Below are positions 42,811-51,925 of a stretch of DNA of 64,000 bases, piece after piece. How positions within the stretch are numbered: position 1 is the stretch's first letter; each line of letters begins with the position of its first letter. Source of the DNA: an uncultured Eubacteriales bacterium (GTDB lineage Bacteria > Bacillota > Clostridia > Oscillospirales > Acutalibacteraceae); NCBI GenBank assembly GCA_934647945.1, contig CAKUFK010000001.1:62001-126000 (forward strand), in the 5' to 3' direction. The notes beneath the pieces are model-generated. The model ran no database searches, was not told the origin of the DNA, and saw only the letters and a list, made by a program, of their open reading frames with translations. Position numbers and translations under genes: made by a program.

Positions 42811-43113
42811 ATGGAAATAAAAACCGCTGACGGAACATACATATATACGATCGATTTTACGCCTGTCCGACACTATCGTGATTTATATTCGTGTATAAAC
42901 GAAGGATTTGAGTTAACCGGACGTGTCGGCGAAAACCGAGACGCGTTATGGGACTGCCTGACCGGATTTATCGGCTGGCCGTGTGAGATCCGTCTGTCCG
43001 GCATATCGTCCCTTTCCAAGCAGCGGCGGGCGGAGCTGCAAAAAATCCTCGATGTGTTTACGAACGCTGAAAAAGCGTATCCGGATACCATTCATATTGT
43101 TTATGTCGATTGA
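42811..43113 (+). CDS. Barstar-like RNase inhibitor 2 (paralog)
   Basis: 100 residues, again barstar-like: VGENRDALWDCLTGF keeps the two key Asp residues but has Arg where the first copy has Leu. The N-terminal half diverges clearly from copy 1, while 42976-43056 is almost identical to 42619-42699. It lies 54 nt after copy 1. It may neutralise another nuclease variant or be a spare copy. Confidence 0.88.
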   Translation: MEIKTADGTYIYTIDFTPVRHYRDLYSCINEGFELTGRVGENRDALWDCLTGFIGWPCEIRLSGISSLSKQRRAELQKILDVFTNAEKAYPDTIHIVYVD

Positions 43114-43130
43114 AGGGCCATAGAAAACGG

Positions 43131-43177
43131 ATCCGGTGTAAGCGCGTACCTGCCTTTCGCGCTTACACCGGATTTTC
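43131..43177. terminator. Terminator shared by the barstar genes and tyrS
   Basis: A perfect 15-bp stem (ATCCGGTGTAAGCGC and complement, 13-nt loop) followed by TTTTC on the plus strand. It lies between the convergent ends of barstar 2 and tyrS. Confidence 0.82.
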
Positions 43178-44407
43178 TCAGCCCTTTATCGCTTTATGGA
43201 ACACCTTTTTGCCCTTTTTCAGGATAATCTGGCCCTTCTCAAAATCGGATGCGGGCACGGCGGCGGCGATGTCTTCCACCTTTTCGCCGTCGACGGACAC
43301 GCCGCCCTGCTGGATCAGGCGGCGGGCCTCGCCCCTGGAGGGCGCGAGGCCGGTGCGCACCAGCAGCTCGATCACCGGGATCGCGCCGTCCGTGAAGGCG
43401 TCCGCCGGCAGGGTGGTCGAGGGCATATTGTCGCTGTCCCCTCCTCCGCCGAAGAGAGCGCGGGCGGCTTCGAGGGCCTTATCGGCCTCCGCCCGTCCAT
43501 GGACGAGCGCCGTCAGTTCATGGGCCAGGCGCTCCTTGTTCCGGTTGATATCGCCGGCCCGTTCCATTTCCTCGATCTCCCCGACCGAAAGGAAGGTGAG
43601 CATCCGCAGGCACTTGCCCACGTCCGCGTCGTCAATGTTCCGCCAGTACTGGAAAAACTCGTAAGGCGGGGTCTTGTCGGGATCCAGCCAGACGGCGCCC
43701 TTTTCGGTTTTGCCCATCTTTTTGCCCTCGGAGGTGGTCAGCAGGGCAAAGGTCATGCCGTATACCTCTTTTCCGGCCTTGCGCCGGCAGAGCTCGACAC
43801 CGCCTAAGATGTTGCTCCACTGGTCGTCGCCGCCGAGCTCCAGGGTACAGCCGTATTGCTGGTTCAGATAGAAGAAATCGTAGCTCTGCATCAGCATATA
43901 ATTGAATTCCATGAAGGACAGGCCCCGTTCCAGGCGCTGCTTGAAGCATTCGAAGGTCAGCATCCGGTTAACCGAAAAATGCACTCCGACCTCCCGCAGG
44001 AAATCGATGTAGTTAAGGTTCAGCAGCCAGTCGGCGTTGTTGACCATCAGGGCCTTCCCCTCGGAGAAATCCACGAACCGGGACATCTGCTTTTTAAAGC
44101 AATCGACATGGTACTGGATGGTCTCGGGGGTCATCATCTTGCGCATGTCGCTTTTGCCGGTGGGGTCACCGATCATGCCGGTGCCGCCGCCGAGCAGGGC
44201 GACCGGGCGATGGCCGGCCTTCTGCATATGGGCCATGACCATCAATTGGACAAAATGCCCCACGTGCAGGCTGTCCGCGGTCGGGTCGAAGCCGATATAA
44301 AAGGTCACCGGCTCCTTCCCGCCCAGCAGTTCCCGCGTTTTTTCCGCGTTGGTGGTCTGGGCGATCATGCCGCGGGCGTTCAGTTCATCAAATACGTTTA
44401 CACCCAT
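43178..44407 (-). CDS. tyrS: Tyrosyl-tRNA synthetase
   Basis: 409 residues: class I motif DSLHVGHF (HIGH), YMLMQSYDFFYL, LELGGDDQWSNIL, the KMGKTEKG loop (KMSKS), and a C-terminal S4 RNA-binding domain (LVRTGLAPSRGEARRLIQQG). The start at 44407 has AAGGAGG 9 nt upstream. Expression is controlled by the T-box leader just upstream, with a tyrosine specifier. Confidence 0.97.
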   Translation of the reverse strand: MGVNVFDELNARGMIAQTTNAEKTRELLGGKEPVTFYIGFDPTADSLHVGHFVQLMVMAHMQKAGHRPVALLGGGTGMIGDPTGKSDMRKMMTPETIQYHVDCFKKQMSRFVDFSEGKALMVNNADWLLNLNYIDFLREVGVHFSVNRMLTFECFKQRLERGLSFMEFNYMLMQSYDFFYLNQQYGCTLELGGDDQWSNILGGVELCRRKAGKEVYGMTFALLTTSEGKKMGKTEKGAVWLDPDKTPPYEFFQYWRNIDDADVGKCLRMLTFLSVGEIEEMERAGDINRNKERLAHELTALVHGRAEADKALEAARALFGGGGDSDNMPSTTLPADAFTDGAIPVIELLVRTGLAPSRGEARRLIQQGGVSVDGEKVEDIAAAVPASDFEKGQIILKKGKKVFHKAIKG

Positions 44408-44451
44408 CTTGTCGTTCCTCCTTGTTTGCTTCCATATGTCCGCAGGGGAAA

Positions 44452-44719
44452 ACAAAAACGCCCCCTGCATCGTCTGCAGAGGGCGGAAAAATCCGCGGTA
44501 CCACCTCATTCACCGTTCCCTTGCGAAAACGGCCTTACGGGCGTCAAAAAACGTCCCGCGCTGTAACGTGCGCACACGGCTTCCCTACTGGGCGGATCCA
44601 TCCGCGGTTTCAGGTCGCGGCTCCGGGATGTATTTCGCCCTGCGCCCAGACCGTTTCGCACCGGCCAACGGCTCTCTGTGCTGCGCGGCAGCGGCTACTT
44701 CTTCCCTTCATCGCCTGTG
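44452..44719 (-). promoter_or_regulatory. T-box riboswitch of tyrS
   Basis: On the minus strand the leader carries the T-box sequence TGGTACCGCGGA (44492-44503) followed by a terminator stem of CGCCCTCTGCA with its near-complement and a T-run (44452-44485). A specifier loop reads GAAATACATCCC with the Tyr codon TAC at 44629-44631. Uncharged tRNA-Tyr should stabilise the antiterminator. Confidence 0.92.
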
Positions 44720-44725
44720 ATGCCC

Positions 44726-44754
44726 ATTAAAGCACAATCCGCCCCGTCTGTCAA
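44726..44754 (-). promoter_or_regulatory. Promoter of the tyrS T-box transcript
   Basis: TTGACA and TTTAAT are spaced by 17 nt on the minus strand, immediately after the recN stop and just before the T-box leader. Confidence 0.85.
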
Positions 44755-44763
44755 GCCCGCGGC

Positions 44764-46446
44764 TTACTCCACCCGCCCGCGCATCTCCCGGGCGGCCTCC
44801 CGGCTGGCCGGGGTATCTTCCCCGCCGATGATCCGGGCGAGCTCCTCCACCCGGCCGTCCTCATCCAGCGGCCGGACATCGGTATAGGTCCGGCCGTCCC
44901 GGACCGATTTGGCAATGAGGAGATGATGATGCGCCTGAGCCGCGATCTGCGCAAGATGGGTGACGCAGAGGACCTGACGGCTGCGGGATTCATCGGAGCC
45001 CCGGGCCGTTTCCCGCAGCTTCACCCCTACCTTCCAGGCAGCGCGGCCGCTGATACCGGTATCGATTTCATCGAATACGAGGGTGTCGATGTCGTCGGCG
45101 TCGGCCAGGACCGACTTGATGGCGAGCATCACGCGGGACAGCTCGCCCCCGGAGGCGATCCTCGCGATGGAGCGAGGGGGTTCCCCGGGATTGGCGGACA
45201 TGAGGAATTCCACCTGATCGGCGCCGCTGGACGACAGGGGCGCCGGTACGATGGACACCTCCATCGTCACATGGGGCATGTCCAAAAAGGCAAGCTGCTC
45301 CATGACGCTCTTCGAAAACCGCTCCGCCGTTTTTTCACGCGCGCCGGTCAGGCGGGCGGCGGCCTCGGCAGCGGCCCGTTCCGCCCCGGCCAGGGCATGC
45401 CGGAGGCGTTCCTGCCGCTCGTCCGCGTTCTCGATGTCGTCGAGTTCCCGCCGTGCCTGCTCCGCATACGCCAGCACGTCGGGGATTCCCGGCCCGTACT
45501 TGCTTACCAGGCGGCGGATGAGGTCCAGCCGGGCTTCGACCCGGTCCAGTTCGGCCGGGTCGAATTCGAGGCGGGACAGGAGATCCCGCAGCTCGTCCGC
45601 GCAGTCCTCCAGTTCGTACAGCGCGGTTTCCACCCGTTTGGACAGGCCCGCCGCCGCCTCCATATACCGCCCGGCTCCCGATAGCGACGACGCGGCCCCC
45701 TCGAGACGAGAGAGGGCGCCCAACGTGTCCTCGTCCCCCGATAGGGCCTCTTTTGCCGCCGCCAGCCCTTCCGCGACGGCCTCCGCATGGCGATAGAAGC
45801 GGCGGGAGGCCTCCAGCTCCTCCTCTTCCCCCGCCGTCAGCTCCGCCGCCTCGATCTCCTCGATCTGATAGCGGAGCAGGTCGATCCGGCGGGCCTTCAT
45901 CGTTTCGTCCATGTCCGCCTCGTCGAGCTCGCGGCGCAGGGAGCACAGACGGTCATACGCCTCGCGGTACGCCTCCAGCAGAGGCGCGTGGCCTCCGAGC
46001 CGGTCCAGGTAGGTCACATGCCGTTCCGGGGACAGGAGGGCCTGATTCTCGTGCTGGCCGTGTATGTTGACCAGCCGCCGCCCCACGTCCCGCAGGATGG
46101 AGACCGTCACCGGGCGGCCGCCGATGCGGCAGGTCCCCTTTCCTCCGGCCGAGATAGTCCGCTGGATGAGCAGGCATCCGTCCTCATCCGGTTCGATGTC
46201 CCATTCCCGCAAAGCATCCGCCGCCGCGGGCGACAGATCGGAAAACAAGGCCGTCACCCGGGCCTCGCTGCTTCCTGTGCGCACGATATCCCGGCTGACC
46301 CGTTCCCCCAGCACGGCGTTGATCGCGTCGATCACGATGGATTTGCCCGCGCCCGTCTCACCGGTCAGGATGTTGAGGCCGGCATCGAACGCGATATCCG
46401 CCCGCTCGATCACCGCGATATTCTCAATGTACAGGCTTTGCAGCAT
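44764..46446 (-). CDS. recN: DNA repair protein RecN
   Basis: 560 residues, SMC-like: Walker A NILTGETGAGKSIVIDAINA near the N-terminus, two long coiled-coil arms, and a C-terminal ABC signature and Walker B (IASGGELSRVMLAIK; LVFDEIDTGISGRAAW). RecN acts early at double-strand breaks. It ends the xseA-recN operon; spoIVB, its usual downstream neighbour, is at 18 kb. Confidence 0.97.
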   Translation of the reverse strand: MLQSLYIENIAVIERADIAFDAGLNILTGETGAGKSIVIDAINAVLGERVSRDIVRTGSSEARVTALFSDLSPAAADALREWDIEPDEDGCLLIQRTISAGGKGTCRIGGRPVTVSILRDVGRRLVNIHGQHENQALLSPERHVTYLDRLGGHAPLLEAYREAYDRLCSLRRELDEADMDETMKARRIDLLRYQIEEIEAAELTAGEEEELEASRRFYRHAEAVAEGLAAAKEALSGDEDTLGALSRLEGAASSLSGAGRYMEAAAGLSKRVETALYELEDCADELRDLLSRLEFDPAELDRVEARLDLIRRLVSKYGPGIPDVLAYAEQARRELDDIENADERQERLRHALAGAERAAAEAAARLTGAREKTAERFSKSVMEQLAFLDMPHVTMEVSIVPAPLSSSGADQVEFLMSANPGEPPRSIARIASGGELSRVMLAIKSVLADADDIDTLVFDEIDTGISGRAAWKVGVKLRETARGSDESRSRQVLCVTHLAQIAAQAHHHLLIAKSVRDGRTYTDVRPLDEDGRVEELARIIGGEDTPASREAAREMRGRVE

Positions 46447-46468
46447 CCTACAGAACCCCTTCCGGTCG

Positions 46469-46930
46469 TTATCCGCCTTTTAGCAGCTTTTTGAGCTCCC
46501 CCGTGAGAGAAACGGCCTGTTCCTCATTCTTGGTGATGCAGATGAAGGTGTCCTCTCCCCCCAATGTGCCGACCACCTGATCCCAATGCATGGAATCCAT
46601 CGCCGCGCAGGCCGCCTGCGCCATACCGGACAGGCACTTGACCACCACGAGATTGCCCGCGTAGTCGATATGCAGCACGGTATCCGCAAACAGGGAGTGG
46701 AATTTCGAGGATATGTTTTCATTTTCCAGCCGCACCGTCGAGTAGCGGTAACGGCCGTCCGGACCTAACGCCTTGATCAGGCGCAGCTCCTTTATGTCCC
46801 GGGAAACCGTCGCCTGGGTGACGTTATAGCCGTCCTCCCGCAGCAGGAGGAGCAGATCCTCCTGCGTTTCCACCGATTTCTGGTGGATGATTTCCAGGAT
46901 CTTGGCATGCCGTTTGGTTTTCATCGCCAT
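46469..46930 (-). CDS. argR: Arginine repressor ArgR
   Basis: 153 residues: an N-terminal winged helix (HAKILEIIHQKSVETQEDLL; VTQATVSRDIKELRLIK) and a C-terminal arginine-binding domain (GTLGGEDTFICITKNEEQA). The start at 46930 has AAAGG 5 nt upstream. It lies in its usual place between nadK and recN. Confidence 0.96.
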   Translation of the reverse strand: MAMKTKRHAKILEIIHQKSVETQEDLLLLLREDGYNVTQATVSRDIKELRLIKALGPDGRYRYSTVRLENENISSKFHSLFADTVLHIDYAGNLVVVKCLSGMAQAACAAMDSMHWDQVVGTLGGEDTFICITKNEEQAVSLTGELKKLLKGG

Positions 46931-46943
46931 CACTGCCTTTCTG

Positions 46944-47777
46944 TCAACGGTTCATCAGCTTCCGGTTGAGCACCTCGTAAAAGGGCCTGCGCCCCAGCAT
47001 GATCAGGCAGGCCTCCGATTCGGCCCGGGAGAGGCGTACCTCTTCCTCCGGCCCGAGCGGCACCGCTTCTTCCCCGTCCACGGTCAGATAGATCGGCGCG
47101 TCCGGCTCCCCCGCCGGGCGGACGGCGAGCACCGCGTCCTCGTCGAACAGATAGGAGCGGGAATGGAGGGAATGGGGGCAGACCGGTGTCAGCAGCAGAC
47201 AGCGCAGGGCCGGGTCGATCACCGGCCCCCCTGCCGAGAGGGAATAGGCGGTCGAGCCGGTCGGCGTGGCGACGATCACGCCGTCCGCCCGGTAGCGGGC
47301 CACCCTCTCCCCCCGGTTGGAAACCTCCAGTTCGATCATCCGGGACAGGGAGCCGCGGGAGACCACCGCTTCGTTGAGGGCGCTGTAACGGGTGCCTCCT
47401 CCCTCTCCCGTCTGCACGACGATATCGAGCAGCATCCGTTTTTCCACGGTATATTCCCCCCGGATCAAGGCGGACAGCCGCTCGAGCTCGTCCGCCTCAA
47501 GCCCCGCCATGAAGCCGAGGCGGCCGCCGTTGATCCCCAGGACCGCCCGGCCGCAAATGGCCGCGCGTTTAGCCGTATGGATAATGGTGCCGTCCCCGCC
47601 GAGCGCCACCGTCACATCGCTCTCCCGGATGAGCGCGTCGGCGTTCGGGCTGGGAAAGGCGTCCCCCTCCCCGGGCAGAAGGACTTCGGCCCCCAGCTTC
47701 CGCAGGGCGGCACAGACGCGGGGGAGCGCCTCACGCACCCCCGACGCGCGCGGGTTGGGCAGCACGGCTATCCGCAT
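46944..47777 (-). CDS. nadK: NAD kinase
   Basis: 277 residues. VALGGDGTIIHTAK is the NAD-kinase GGDG motif, LGINGGRLGFMAG follows, and the Gly-rich ATPTGSTAYSLSAGGP region completes the site. It makes NADP from NAD. It lies 26 nt after tlyA in the operon. Confidence 0.96.
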   Translation of the reverse strand: MRIAVLPNPRASGVREALPRVCAALRKLGAEVLLPGEGDAFPSPNADALIRESDVTVALGGDGTIIHTAKRAAICGRAVLGINGGRLGFMAGLEADELERLSALIRGEYTVEKRMLLDIVVQTGEGGGTRYSALNEAVVSRGSLSRMIELEVSNRGERVARYRADGVIVATPTGSTAYSLSAGGPVIDPALRCLLLTPVCPHSLHSRSYLFDEDAVLAVRPAGEPDAPIYLTVDGEEAVPLGPEEEVRLSRAESEACLIMLGRRPFYEVLNRKLMNR

Positions 47778-47802
47778 ACGGGTTCCATCCTTTCCTGTTG
47801 GT

Positions 47803-48621
47803 CTATCGAGGTGAAAACGCGGCGAAAGCGTCTTTTACGAGCCCCTGCGTGTCCGGGCACAGGGGCGGGCCGTCGCAGGGAGGTGCGGTCAGTACCGCCA
47901 GGTATTCGATATTCCCCTCCCCACCCGTTACAGGGGAAAAAGACAGCCAGTCGAGGCGCAGTCCCTCCCCAGCAAAAAACGCCAGCATGTCGTCGAGGAC
48001 GCGGCGGTGGATCCGGGGATCCTTGACCACGCCGTTCTTCCCCACTGCCTGCCGCCCGGCCTCGAACTGGGGTTTGATGAGCACCACGAGCCGCGCGGAT
48101 GGAGCGAGATAGGGCAAAACGGCGGGAAGTACCGCCTTTTCCGATATAAACGAAACGTCCGCCGTCACCAATTGGACCGTCCCGGCGGGAACCGCGGCTG
48201 CGAGCTCCCTCGACCGCGCGTCGGTCCCCTCGAGGCAGATCACCCGGGGATCTTCGCACAGGGAGGCGTGGAGCTGTCCATGCCCCACGTCCACGGCATA
48301 CACCCGGACGGCGCCGTTTTGCAGCATACAGTCGGTGAAGCCGCCGGTGGACGCGCCGATATCCAGCGCCGTCAGCCCGGCAAGTGCAAGAGGCGCTTCC
48401 CGTACCGCTTTCTCCAATTTGAGGCCACCCCGGCCCACGTAAGGGCATCCGCCTTCACAAATAAGGACAGCCCCGGCATTCACAAGGGTGGAGGGCTTGG
48501 TTTCCGGCCGGCCGTCCACCCGGACGTGGCCGGCGCGGATCTGTTCCTTCGCCCGTTCCCGGCCGGAGGCGAGCCCCCGCTCCACCAGCAGCGCGTCCAG
48601 GCGCTTACGCGGGCTGTTCAT
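47803..48621 (-). CDS. tlyA: TlyA-family rRNA 2'-O-methyltransferase
   Basis: 272 residues: an N-terminal S4 domain (KRLDALLVERGLASGRERAK) and a FtsJ-like methyltransferase with ALDIGASTGGFTDCMLQ and LVTADVSFIS. TlyA methylates 2'-hydroxyls of cytidines in 16S and 23S rRNA. The start overlaps the dxs stop by 17 nt. Confidence 0.94.
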   Translation of the reverse strand: MNSPRKRLDALLVERGLASGRERAKEQIRAGHVRVDGRPETKPSTLVNAGAVLICEGGCPYVGRGGLKLEKAVREAPLALAGLTALDIGASTGGFTDCMLQNGAVRVYAVDVGHGQLHASLCEDPRVICLEGTDARSRELAAAVPAGTVQLVTADVSFISEKAVLPAVLPYLAPSARLVVLIKPQFEAGRQAVGKNGVVKDPRIHRRVLDDMLAFFAGEGLRLDWLSFSPVTGGEGNIEYLAVLTAPPCDGPPLCPDTQGLVKDAFAAFSPR

Positions 48622-50476
48622 GGCCTTCCGCCTCCCGCACGGCCTCGATCATGCCGTCCACATCCAAACCCGTCCGGCGGAAGCCGGCCGAGACGCTGCA
48701 GGCGGGTAAAAACCCATCGATAGCTTTCAGGCGGAACTCACCCCGGAATCCCGACTCCAGCAGCCGGCTTTGCAGATGCTGGCCGATCCCGCCCTGACGG
48801 CTTCCCTCCTCGAAAAAGAATACCCAGTCGTATTCCGCCGCGATGGCCACGCATTCCTCCGGCAGAGGCCAGATACGGGTCAGCTTGAGCAGGGAGACCG
48901 GCATGCCCTCCTCTGAAAGCTCCCGCGCGGCGATAAGAGCATAGGAAAACAGGCGCCCGTACGTCATCAGCAGGATCCGGGCTTTCCCATTTTTCAGATG
49001 GGTGTATGGCTTATAATCCGGCTGGAATCCTTCACATCCGGGCAGCTCTCCGCCTTTCGGATACCGCACGACGGCGATGCCGGCCGCATCATACAGGGCC
49101 TGCTTCAGGCTGATGTCGAGCTCCGCGAAGGTGGAAGGGCTGTAGATCGTCACGTGGGGGATCGTGGTCAGGAAGGGCACGTCGAAAACCCCCTGATGGG
49201 TTTCGCCGTCGTCCGGCACGATCCCGGCCCGGTCCACGGCCAGGACGATGTGGTTGTTCATGATGGACGTATCGTTGAGGATCTGGTCATAGCAGCGCTG
49301 CAGAAAGGTGGAGTAGACGGCGAAAACCGGCAGCATCCCGCCGGTGGCCAGCCCGGAGGCAAAGGTGACGGCGTGCTCCTCCGCGATCCCCACATCGAAA
49401 AAACGGACCGGGAACCGCTCAGCGAATTTCGTCAGGCAGGTGCCGCTCTTCATGGCGGCGGTGATGGCACAGATGCGCAGATCCTCCTGCGCCAGGCGGC
49501 ACAGGCCGTCCGCCATCGTCGAGGAGAAGGATTTGGAGGAGGGCGGCGTCTTCCCGGTTTCGATATCGAACCCCGAGACCCCGTGATAGGTATCGGGATT
49601 CTGTGCGGCGAAGCCGTACCCCTTTCCCTTGACCGTCTCGACATGCAGAAGAACCGGACGGCTGAGGTTCTTCGCTGTCTGGAGAGAAGCCGTCAGGTCA
49701 TGGAGATTGTGCCCGTCCACCGGGCCTAAGTAATAGAACCCCATCTCCTCGAACAGGGTACTGCTGTGGTACATGGCGTTTTTGAGCCGGGATTTGACCC
49801 AGACGATGAAACGCTGGATCGCTTTGCCGATCAGCGGAATATGGGCGATTAGGCTGCTGATCCCCATCTTGAACCGCACATACCGGGGACGGGAACGCAG
49901 CGTGGCCAGATGGCGCGCAACGAATCCCACGTTTTTGCTGATGGACATCCGGTTGTCGTTTAACACCACGATGAGCCGGTCGGAGCTTCGTCCCGCGTTG
50001 CTCAGCCCTTCATAGGCCAGTCCACCGGTCAGAGCGCCGTCCCCCAGCACGGCCACCACATAGCCGCCGTCCCCGGACAGGGTCTTCGCCTTGGCCATGC
50101 CGTTCGCCGCCGAGACGGCGGTGCTGCTGTGGCCGGCGATGAAGGTGTCATATTCGCTTTCCTCGGGCTTGGGGAACCCGGAAATCCCACCGGTCTGCCG
50201 GAGGGTATCGAACCGGCCATAGCGGCCGGTCAGCAGCTTATGAGTATAGCACTGATGCCCCACATCCCAGACGATCCGGTCGCGGGGGGTGTCGAACATT
50301 TTATGCAGCGCGACCGTCAGCTCCACCACCCCGAGGTTGGAGGAGAGATGTCCGCCTGTCTTGGAAACCGTCTGCACCAGGGTCTTGCGCAGGGACGCGC
50401 ACAGCTCCTCGAGCTCGGCGGGCGTCATCTTCCGTATATCCTCGGGCGAATGTATCTGCTCAAGCGAACGTTTCAT
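48605..50476 (-). CDS. dxs: 1-deoxy-D-xylulose-5-phosphate synthase
   Basis: 623 residues, thiamine-diphosphate enzyme of the MEP pathway: GHLSSNLGVVELTVALH, DVGHQCYTHKLLTGR, the TPP-binding GDGALTGGLAYEGLSNAG, and transketolase-like NVGFVARHL and DRAGIVPDDGETHQGVFD. It catalyses the first committed step to IPP/DMAPP. It is cotranscribed with ispA upstream. Confidence 0.97.
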   Translation of the reverse strand: MKRSLEQIHSPEDIRKMTPAELEELCASLRKTLVQTVSKTGGHLSSNLGVVELTVALHKMFDTPRDRIVWDVGHQCYTHKLLTGRYGRFDTLRQTGGISGFPKPEESEYDTFIAGHSSTAVSAANGMAKAKTLSGDGGYVVAVLGDGALTGGLAYEGLSNAGRSSDRLIVVLNDNRMSISKNVGFVARHLATLRSRPRYVRFKMGISSLIAHIPLIGKAIQRFIVWVKSRLKNAMYHSSTLFEEMGFYYLGPVDGHNLHDLTASLQTAKNLSRPVLLHVETVKGKGYGFAAQNPDTYHGVSGFDIETGKTPPSSKSFSSTMADGLCRLAQEDLRICAITAAMKSGTCLTKFAERFPVRFFDVGIAEEHAVTFASGLATGGMLPVFAVYSTFLQRCYDQILNDTSIMNNHIVLAVDRAGIVPDDGETHQGVFDVPFLTTIPHVTIYSPSTFAELDISLKQALYDAAGIAVVRYPKGGELPGCEGFQPDYKPYTHLKNGKARILLMTYGRLFSYALIAARELSEEGMPVSLLKLTRIWPLPEECVAIAAEYDWVFFFEEGSRQGGIGQHLQSRLLESGFRGEFRLKAIDGFLPACSVSAGFRRTGLDVDGMIEAVREAEGHEQPA

Positions 50477-50516
50477 GGGCCAAGCCTCGTTTCCTCACAG
50501 TTGCCGGTACCGGCCC

Positions 50517-50996
50517 TCATGCCGGCACGATCATCCCGATCAGGATCCCCAGCAGCACCCCGCCCAAAACCTCCAAAGGCGTGTGCCCGATAAATTCCTT
50601 GAGATCGATTTCGGTGACTTCCTTATCGGGAATACCGTCGCCGTCCACATCGGCGTTTTCCGTCTCGATCTGGTTTAAGTACTTATTGAGCAGGCGGGCG
50701 TGTTCCCCCGCCTCCCGGCGAACACCCATGGCGTCGTACATTGTCACGAACGCGAACATCACCGCCAGGGCGAAAAGCGGGTCGGACACCCCATAAAACC
50801 GGGCAACCGAAATCGTCAGGGCGCAGACCATGGCCGAATGCGCGCTCGGCATACCGCCGGCTCCCCAGAGCCGTTCCACATTCACTTTTTTGGTCATGCA
50901 GGCGGTAATGATCAGCTTGAGCACCTGCGCGCACAGCCAACCGAGAACCGCGGCGAACAGCACACGGTTGGCAAAAAATTCCTTGATGAGTCCCAT
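50517..50996 (-). CDS. Divergent PAP2-family membrane protein (DUF212)
   Basis: 159 residues with four predicted helices and the family motifs GAGGMPSAHSAMVCAL and MYDAMGVRREAGEHA. These resemble PAP2 phosphatases of the YuiD type. It lies between ispA and dxs, so a role in isoprenoid diphosphate dephosphorylation is plausible but inferred from position. Confidence 0.88.
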   Translation of the reverse strand: MGLIKEFFANRVLFAAVLGWLCAQVLKLIITACMTKKVNVERLWGAGGMPSAHSAMVCALTISVARFYGVSDPLFALAVMFAFVTMYDAMGVRREAGEHARLLNKYLNQIETENADVDGDGIPDKEVTEIDLKEFIGHTPLEVLGGVLLGILIGMIVPA

Positions 50997-51028
50997 CCAA
51001 TTTCACGCCTTTCGGTCTACGGACGGTA

Positions 51029-51925
51029 TTATAGGGAACGGGCCAGCAGACGGTCCGCCAGCAGACGCAGATCCGCGGTATCCCGCTTGAACGTTTTGAG
51101 CGCCGAAACCGCGGCGTCGGTGTGTTCCTGTGCCAGGCGGCGGACTTCGTCGAGCCCGAGCAAGGACACATAGGTTGTCTTTTCGTTCGACGCGTCGCTC
51201 CCAACCGGTTTTCCCAGCTCCTCGGACGTCGACGTCACGTCCAGTATATCATCAATCATCTGAAAACACAAACCGATATGGATGCCGTACCGCTGCGCGG
51301 CCGCCACCTGCCTGGCCCCACCGCCGCCGATGATACAGCCCACTTCACAGGCCGCCGCGATCAACGCGGCGGTTTTGCCCTCCTGCAGGATGCGGAGGAG
51401 GTCGATATCAATGGCGCGGCCCTCGCTTTCCAGATCGATGACCTGCCCTCCGACCATCCCATAGACCCCCGCCGCCTTGGCCAGCGCGAAGGCGGCGGAA
51501 AGCGCCCGTTCAGCCGGAATCCCTGCCCGGTTGGCAGGATCCAGTATGGTTTCAAACGCCAGATTGAGCAGCCCATCCCCCGCGAGCAGCGCCATGTCCT
51601 CACCGAACGCCGCGTGAACCGACGGCTTGCCGCGGCGCAGCGGGCTGTCGTCCATGCAGGGCAGGTCGTCATGGATAAGAGAATACGAATGGATCATTTC
51701 CACCGCGGCCGCAAAAGGCATGGCCCGTCCCGGCTCATCGCCGCAAAGGCGGCAGAATTCCAGGGCCAGCACCGGGCGCAGGCGTTTTCCCCCTTCGGAG
51801 CAGGCATACCGCATCGCCCGCATGACGGTGGCCTGTGGCAGGTCCCCCGCCGGCAGATAGTCCGGCAGCGCCTCCTCTACCGCCTGGCGGTGCGCATCCA
51901 GTACCGGGGTATACAGCTCACTCAA
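51029..51925 (-). CDS. ispA: Polyprenyl (farnesyl) diphosphate synthase
   Basis: 298 residues with the first Asp-rich motif LIHDDLPCMDDSPLRRGKPS, GGQVIDLESEG and the second Asp-rich motif FQMIDDILDVT. Length and sequence fit short-chain geranyl/farnesyl synthases. Its ATG overlaps the xseB stop as ATGA. It extends DMAPP with IPP, using the product of dxs. Confidence 0.95.
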   Translation of the reverse strand: MSELYTPVLDAHRQAVEEALPDYLPAGDLPQATVMRAMRYACSEGGKRLRPVLALEFCRLCGDEPGRAMPFAAAVEMIHSYSLIHDDLPCMDDSPLRRGKPSVHAAFGEDMALLAGDGLLNLAFETILDPANRAGIPAERALSAAFALAKAAGVYGMVGGQVIDLESEGRAIDIDLLRILQEGKTAALIAAACEVGCIIGGGGARQVAAAQRYGIHIGLCFQMIDDILDVTSTSEELGKPVGSDASNEKTTYVSLLGLDEVRRLAQEHTDAAVSALKTFKRDTADLRLLADRLLARSL

